Assembly: GCF_010389155.1 (NCBI RefSeq)
Contig: NC_057765.1
Coordinates: forward strand, 44,287,559 to 44,351,558
Reading direction: 5' to 3'
DNA from: Erigeron canadensis
Taxonomy: Eukaryota > Streptophyta > Magnoliopsida > Asterales > Asteraceae
Length of the DNA stretch: 64,000 nucleotides
Shown here: in pieces, positions 58,070 through 64,000 of the stretch
How the letters are laid out: the number at the start of each line of letters is the position of its first letter
Position numbering within the stretch: position 1 is the first letter of the stretch
Translations under genes and position numbers: made by a program
The notes under the pieces: generated by a model
Told to the model about the DNA's origin: nothing
The model's input: only the letters and a program-made list of their open reading frames with translations
Databases searched by the model: none

Positions 58070-59020
58070 ATACAAAATATAAGTGGAATAAATCGGTTTC
58101 ATCTAGGATAATTTTTTTTCTAGATGACACTTCTTTTTTCCGTATCAATTAAGTTTTTTTTAGGTGACACTTTCTAAGTAATTTTAATGTTCTTTTTAGA
58201 TTTATCGACATTTCATTTGCCACGTTATTATTTGTCTATATGGACATTTATTTTATTTTTATTTTATCAATTTTAAATAGCAAAAAAAAAACCAAATACA
58301 ATATTATAATTTATGACCTATAACTTTTAATAATATACACAAAACGTTTGATCTAACTTAATATTTGTTTATTTTTTATAAACTACGGTATATATTTAAT
58401 GATATTAAAACTAATTAAAAGACATTAATAATATAATCGATCTTTGTAATTTATCACTTTCTATTTTCCTTTATAATTAATTATTTTTGTACGTGTAATA
58501 TACTTTACTTTAATATAATATAAAGTAGATTATATTGATAATTTTATCTAATATTTTACTATCCGATTATATTATCAATGTTAAATTAGATATTACTTTA
58601 CCAATTTCACACACATATTTTTGATATTTGTTTTTATATTCGATTTAATTTCCTCTCTTCATTTTTATATCTTCTTTCCTCTTTATATCTTCATCTTTAT
58701 ACAATTTCACATATCTTTGTAACAATATATATAATATAAAGTAGATTATATATGTTCCTTTCAGATTTTACATGCATAATAAAAATAAAATATCATTAAA
58801 AATCCTTTTAGTTATTATTATTATATAACATTTGTTAATACTTTTTACGTATACATGTTAATCATTGTTTTCAAGTAATATTACTGAAAAATTATATATT
58901 TGTACTCAATTTAATTATTTATTATATTAAAAGTTATAACAATGATACAACATACCGATTACGTCCAAACAAATTTGTATTGATATGATAACTTCGAAAG
59001 CTCGAATAATGAGTCGAGAT
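58070..59020. other. AT-rich stretch, probably Helitron interior
   Basis: Contains two copies of AATATAAAGTAGATTATAT (about 58518 and 58734). No gene seen. A Helitron 3' terminus closes it on the right. Confidence 0.4.
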
Positions 59021-59028
59021 ATAGCTAG
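59000..59028 (+). mobile_element. Helitron 3' terminus
   Basis: CTCGAATAATGAGTCGAG hairpin, short spacer ATATAG, CTAG and T. The 5' end was not located upstream. Confidence 0.5.
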
Positions 59029-60180
59029 TTGTTCGTCGGGAAAAAAAAAGAGTGTAATGTTTTCTTTAACCATGTAATATGAATGTATGTTTATTATGAT
59101 TGAATAACTTTAGCGTAAAAATGAGTTGATTGTTAAAATTTTAAAAATATCGAAAATCATACTTATAGTATTTGAAAAACATAAAATACATATTTGAAAG
59201 TTAGGACTTTCTAAATATATATTTTAAAAGACATATATCACTTAAATAAAACATTATGTTTCGATAAAAAAAGCCTCAATCATGTTTTATTATATTATGG
59301 TATGTATATGTAGAAAAAAAGTTGATGTGAGAACTATTTGAATTGTAACAACCATGAGTACCTATTGGTTTTAACTTGATGTTCATATGCGAATACTATA
59401 TGTGAACATGGTTCACATATGAACAGATCAAGTTATACTTAATATTACATAAATTCATATATAAATGTTTCTCACATAAACCTTACGTTAGATATAGAGA
59501 GGATAGAAATTATTTGGCTATTAGATAGCTAATCTTGGATTTAGATCTCATCACATCTTAATATCTTAATTTATAAGAAACATGAGGCTTAATCGATAAT
59601 TTATCGATTATACAAAAAAAAAATTTAATATGTAAAGAGTTATATACCTAGATTTAGGTTTCTAACAATCACATATTTATTTTTCTTTATATATATAATA
59701 AATAGTATAAAATTTTGATAAAACCATGACTTTGTTGTAAAGGATCAGAAATCTAAATCATAAATTATATATCAATCTTATTTACATTTCTTAATACTGC
59801 GACAATCTATTTTACCCTTATCTTTCATTCATTTTATTAAATATCTTCACCTAATATACTTATAAATTATAATACATCTAATGAAATAATTTACAACATA
59901 GATTCCGCAATCATTTAAAATAAATACATTATATCTTTTACATCAATTATTTACCTAATCACACCATAACCACCGCCACCCGTCACCGCCGCAAATGTCG
60001 CCATCACCACACACTGCAGATATGCCACCTTTACCTACCATTGCCTCTGCCATCACCACACGTTGCAGTCACGCCACCACTACCTACCACAACCTATTGC
60101 CGTCACCACCATACCGCCGCCGCTGTCAACGTTGTCACCGCATTGCGCGGAAAATATATGTATAAACATTAACTGAATTA
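59029..60180. repeat. Intergenic stretch with a CCACC-rich patch
   Basis: 59960-60150 is dense in CACCGCC/CCATCACCAC words, the complement style of the GGTGG-rich patches at 33.1-33.5 kb. No gene supported. Confidence 0.45.
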
Positions 60181-60380
60181 TGGTTGGTGGTTCATTGGTA
60201 AGATCCCAGACCTTAAAGAAATCCACCGGGTCGGGTTCAACTCCCACTTCCTAAATTTGTATGAGTGACTTATAAGGGAGGATTTTCGAGAGTCCTTAGG
60301 TTTAATCCCAACTGCACAGTTAAATGTCATTATGGTGTTTTCAATACTAACTATTAACTACTAACTCACCGTTTAAAAAA
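60181..60380 (+). mobile_element. SINE-like element
   Basis: A-box-like TGGTTCATTGGTAAGATC, B-box-like GTCGGGTTCAACTCCC about 40 bp later, then a body ending in an A-run (TTTAAAAAAAG). TSD not resolved. Confidence 0.5.
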
Positions 60381-60673
60381 AGTTATATTCAATATATTTA
60401 AGAATCCAAATTTAGTAGTAAAAATAGTGTATTAAATGACTTGTTAGATGCGTTGTTAATGGAAGATAAGAATGAGGTATTTTTTGAGATAAAGCATATC
60501 ATGTTAAAAAAATATTAGTCAGTCTGGTGGATCCTAAAGTGTAGGCTATTTGAAATTCACGCACAGAAGATAGCATATCAAGAACTAATAATAACTAATT
60601 ACTTTAAACAGAATAGAACAATGGAAAATCATTTTAGGACGGTTTATTAGAAACCGTTACAATGATAGACGCA

Positions 60674-62319
60674 TGATAAGCCTCAAATTATACATGTTTC
60701 CTTGCATCGAATTGGATGTTTTGTACTAGTTTTATAGCCATTTATACTTGTTTTGTGGTGCATTATGGTATTTGCAAGTGGTTTCAGGCCTAAAGCAGGT
60801 ATATTGCCCCAAATGGTAGAAAATAGCTCAGAAGTGGTCCATATGCACTAACCAAAGAAGAACGAAGCTGAAACGGCAAATCCCTGCAAGACCTCGCGGC
60901 GCGAGGAGGATGACTCGCGACGCGAGCCAGGGTAATTCAACCCAGTCGCGGCGCGAGAGATGCAGGTCGCGGCGCGAATTGTGGATTTTCAAGACAGAAC
61001 TTTTCACTGAAGTCCCTAGCGGCGCAATTAGGTCCTCTCGCGGCACGAGCCAGGTTTTCAACCCAGTAGCGGCGCGAGAAAGGACCCTAGCGGCGCGAGT
61101 TGGGCACTTTCGAAGTCAGAACTTTGGCCTGAAGGATCTAGCGGCGTGACCCTAGACCCTAGCGGCGCGAGTTCTTCCTGACATCACCATTTTCTCTCTC
61201 CTGGGGTATAAATACCATCCACCACTCCACCCAAACCCTAGTCTTGGACATTTTCAGCTCACACACTTATACTTCAGCCGTTTTTCAAGGTTTTCAAGAG
61301 TTTTTCACTACTCCAACATCATTTGAAGACGTGAAGATTAATTTTAGCTATTGTTACTCATTGTAGCTCGATTGTAACTTCGGTTTGTATTTGTTCTCTA
61401 TATTTGGTACATCATGTCTTCTTTTCTACTTCAATCTTTAGCTTTTAACATTATGAGTAGCTATATCCTTATACATCTATGAAGATGAAATGAAACAATT
61501 AGTTATGGTTGCATAGTATTTTGAATTCAAGTTGGTTTTACTTAACATTTTGTCAAGATCTTAATGAAGTGATTTCTTCCACTTAGATTTGTGTTCTTGG
61601 TGATATTTGTGTTTTTCGATAGTGGTACTAGTTGAATGCAAGTATTATTTTAGTTGTTTGTCTATGAACAATTTTTGCTAGGTCATGGTATGATAGTAAA
61701 GAATATAAGTTTAATAGAAATTACTTTGTTAAGTGAATTTAACGGTTGGTGGTACCACGTTTCTTTCACAAAGATAAAATTGTTATTTAAGTAGTCAAAC
61801 AAACTAGTTAGTTCAAGGAAGTATAATAAGGTTGGTGGTACCACTTGTTGCAAGGAATTGAATTGATTAGGTGATTGAGTCGATTTTACAACCGGAGTGC
61901 ACGTCGGGTGTGTTTTAGTCTTGACACGATTATTGTCACCAACAATATTGAATTTTGAGCTTAAACCATATGCAACCTAAACTTCTTGTGTAGTGGATTC
62001 GACATAGATGGCTTTTTAATTATTTGTTACAACTCATACTATTTTTGCATACTCTCGATTGACACCGGTTGAGTATTTAATTTATTTTACTTGTCGATTA
62101 ATTAGCTTTCTGAAACGCAAAGTGACAACTCGGTCACAAACCAAACTTTCTCTTGATTTACATTTTTACAACCTTAAGTACAACATTTAGTCCTTGTGTT
62201 CGATCCTGGTCTTACCCATTAACTATATTACATATGAACGGTTACACTGCCCGTAAGTGTGTGGTAGACAGTAAACGGTAGATCTTGTTATCAATTATTA
62301 AACTCGATTTCACACATCA
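60674..62319 (+). mobile_element. Solo LTR (1,646 bp) of an LTR retrotransposon
   Basis: Begins TGATAAGCCTCAAATTATAC, ends CGATTTCACACATCA, and is flanked by perfect 5-bp TSD ACGCA (60669-60673 and 62320-62324). No internal gag-pol or second LTR is present, so the element was reduced by LTR-LTR recombination. TATAAATA at 61207-61214 is a good LTR promoter. Upstream of it (60890-61170) about ten GC-rich near-palindromes related to CGCGGCGCGAG occur in an otherwise AT-rich window. The 3' part contains GGTTGGTGGTACCAC twice (about 61744 and 61829). Gypsy-type is likely by style, but not proven without internal sequence. Confidence 0.9.
61207..61214 (+). promoter_or_regulatory. LTR TATA box
   Basis: TATAAATA within GGGGTATAAATACC, immediately downstream of the GC-rich palindrome cluster; marks the probable U3/R region of the solo LTR. 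Confidence 0.55.
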
Positions 62320-62648
62320 ACGCATTTTGGAACACTTTCTGGAACGCCTGAACGAAAACCGTTCCAATGTTAAATGTTTATAACGGATTTGGAACACTTC
62401 TCCTAAAATCCGTTCTCGTATACAAAGTTTTGGAACGGTTTATTTCAAAACCGTTCCAAACACCATTATTTTTAACTTTGGAACGGAATTTTATCACAAC
62501 CGTTCCAAATGAGCGTTCCAAAAAACCATGTATTTTTGTAGTAGTGCACATTGTTATCGTGCTATAAAAGTTTTACTATATTTCCTTTGGCTTACCAAAT
62601 TTGGATCTTGCTAACCTATATACACAATGATATCTCTATACATGTCAC

Positions 62649-63351
62649 TAGGGCTGAGCATGGGTCGGTTTGGATCGGTTTTGACCCAAAACCGAAACCC
62701 AAACCGATTAATTCGGTTTTTCATTTTGTGAAACCAATGGGTTCGGTTTTTTATCGGTTTGGTTTTTTGGTTTTTATCTCGGTTTTGGGTCGGTTTCGGT
62801 TTTGATTCGGCTTTTTGTGAGTAAAACTACAGCTACGAACTTGTTTAGTAAAGAGACATTAAAAATAGAAGCTCATATATGAAGAAATATTCAGTTACAG
62901 AGGAAGCAACAACGAAGAAGACGACAAATATGGTCCAGATCTAAAGTTTTTCCATTTATACAACTTTAACCCTTAAATTTAATATTGTTATACATAATCA
63001 ACCCTTTTTTTACACAAGTTTCATTTTAACCTTAACATATAAACAAGTTTCAATTTTGATCCTAATGTATAACGTATTATTCCTAGGAAAATAAGGATTC
63101 ACTTATATTTTGGTTTTCAAAATAATCTAATATTTGTTTTATTTAATTCACCAACTATAAGCATAAGAATATATATTAATATATGTAGTTTCGGTTCGGT
63201 TCGGTTTTAACAATCGGTTTTTGTATATGAAATCGAAACCCGAACCGATTCGTTCGGTTTTTGGAAAACCAAAACCAAGCCAATCGGTTTGATTCGGTTT
63301 TCTCAGTTTTTTTCGGTTTTTGGTTTTACGGTTCGGTTTTTGGTCACCCTA
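62649..63351. mobile_element. hAT-type non-autonomous element with perfect 8-bp TSD
   Basis: CATGTCAC at 62641-62648 and 63352-63359. Ends TAGGGCTGAGCATGGG and GGTCACCCTA. Both subterminal regions are packed with CGGTTTTGG / CCAAAACCG words (more than 20) around an AT-rich centre with no transposase. 703 bp. Confidence 0.9.
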
Positions 63352-63359
63352 CATGTCAC

Positions 63360-63858
63360 AATAACATACTTATATGAATTGAATCAAACTTGGGCGACTT
63401 TAATTAAATTGTCAGCTAATTTAATAATGGCAACAAACTTAGAGCTATCTACTAGCAGGTGTATACGTATAATTTGATAGTAGATTCATGACCGGCAAAC
63501 GAACTAGTTTCCTCATTTTCGTTTAATCGTTTTCAGTTTAAAATCAAATAAAGTATATAATATATATCCGAGTAAGAAATAATAATTGGTGGTCCAATTG
63601 TTTTCTCGTCTACTTTCTGACATTGTTCTTATCATAACTTGTAGCCCAATAATAAATACACTTGCAAATCAAATTGCACCCAAATGTGACCCCAATTAGT
63701 CCTAGTCCATATATGTGGAACCTAGAGACAAAAGGCAGCTGTTTATCTCCCCTTTCCTAGCTTATGATGCACCACATATTTCTCTAAAAACACTATACAC
63801 ATTTTTTGTTTCTAATTCTGTTCATTATTTTGCATTCTAATTAATTTGAAGAAGAATA
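63360..63858. promoter_or_regulatory. Upstream region of the bHLH gene
   Basis: Promoter and leader of the gene starting at 63859. TATA-like CACTATACAC at about 63790; no confident G-box or PBE cluster seen. An hAT element ends only 0.5 kb upstream of the ATG. Confidence 0.4.
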
Positions 63859-64000
63859 ATGAGTCAGTGTGTACCCAGTTGGGATTTAGAAGACAATCCT
63901 GCTCCTAATAGCTCTTCATCAAACCCTGATCAGGGTCGTCTCAAAGTCGCCTTACGTGCTCCTTCCTCCAACTCCATGTCATCCGTTCTCGATGTTCCCA
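63859..64000 (+). CDS. UNE10/PIF8-like bHLH transcription factor, 5' end only
   Basis: The window ends 47 codons into the gene: MSQCVPSWDLEDNPAPNSSS...RLKVALRAPSSNSMSSVLDVP. The MSQCVPSWDL(E/D)D opening is characteristic of UNE10/PIF8-type basic helix-loop-helix factors, phytochrome-linked relatives of PIFs. The APB motif and bHLH domain lie outside the window, so assignment rests on this N terminus. Start context AAGAATAATGAG; stop codons or no ATG precede it in frame. Confidence 0.75.
   Translation, partial: MSQCVPSWDLEDNPAPNSSSSNPDQGRLKVALRAPSSNSMSSVLDVP

Larger units (their letters stand above)
60635..62546. mobile_element. CACTA-type element end, split by a solo LTR
   Basis: The right terminus 62525-62546 reads on the minus strand CACTACTACAAAAATACATG, a typical EnSpm/CACTA end. 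Subterminal repeats of GGAACGGTTTT / AAACCGTTCC type run through 62320-62520 and continue on the other side of the LTR at 60635-60668 (GGACGGTTTATTAGAAACCGTT). The left terminus was not found. Confidence 0.65.

Noticed and set aside
59950..60160. Possible Pro/His-rich coding patch
   Set aside because: No frame stays open for useful length; looks like low-complexity repeat DNA matching the GGTGG style at 33 kb.
60828..61149. ORFs of 77-79 codons on both strands in the GC-rich part of the solo LTR
   Set aside because: They arise from the palindromic GC repeat cluster, have no conserved motif and lie in LTR U3.
1..64000. CRISPR array, phage, bacterial operon or endogenous pararetrovirus
   Set aside because: Intron-containing plant genes throughout; no regularly spaced array, and no reverse transcriptase, capsid or movement-protein frames were seen.

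Overview
This is a window of AT-rich, intron-containing eudicot plant nuclear DNA. The evidence is GT-AG introns, plant-specific protein families (type 2 lipid transfer protein, class-B-type GATA factor, plant matrix metalloproteinase, UNE10/PIF8-like bHLH start), tRNA-derived SINEs including an Au-type element, many MITEs and short Helitrons. The TE mix would fit an asterid such as Asteraceae, but that is only an impression; the species cannot be read from the sequence. There are no rRNA genes, convincing tRNA genes, CRISPR arrays, operons or viral genes.

Genes, left to right: (1) 290-4866, minus: mitochondrial 3-hydroxyisobutyryl-CoA hydrolase-like gene, rebuilt here as 14 exons joining in frame to 419 codons. 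(2) 9775-10080, minus: a type 2 non-specific lipid transfer protein. (3) 17971-19017, plus: an intronless plant matrix metalloproteinase with cysteine switch, zinc site and probable GPI tail. (4) 24839-25949, minus: a two-exon small PHD-type zinc-finger protein of 128 aa. (5) 38642-42215, plus: a two-exon GATA transcription factor of 245 aa with a 2.8-kb intron packed with transposons. (6) 46.1-50.6 kb, plus: a decaying cluster of repeated exons from an unrecognised acidic/basic repeat protein. (7) 63859 to the window edge, plus: the first 47 codons of a UNE10/PIF8-like bHLH gene. These genes are not functionally linked; this is ordinary plant gene spacing with TE-filled gaps.

The intergenic space is mostly small non-autonomous mobile DNA, and many copies can be delimited to the base by target-site duplications. 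They include hAT-type MITEs with 8-bp TSDs (1685, 32509, 62649), Mutator-type elements with 9-bp TSDs (30329, 37581, 39228, 57925), Tourist-type MITEs with TTA TSDs (5520, 35601), a Stowaway MITE (26958), CACTA-type ends (9226, 37061, 62546), Helitrons with 3' hairpin plus CTAG (several between 13.8 and 59 kb), SINEs (12355, 29696, 52220, 54313, 26575, 10240) and one solo LTR of 1,646 bp with a perfect 5-bp TSD (60674-62319).

No unmistakably new biological system was found. The observations most worth a second look are: the solo LTR's cluster of about ten GC-rich near-palindromes; a recent 3 x 620-bp tandem triplication whose junction fuses a MITE to a SINE promoter; the row of MITEs, one carrying a nested 1.3-kb MULE, inside the GATA intron; and the lineage-specific repeat-exon gene cluster with nested duplications.
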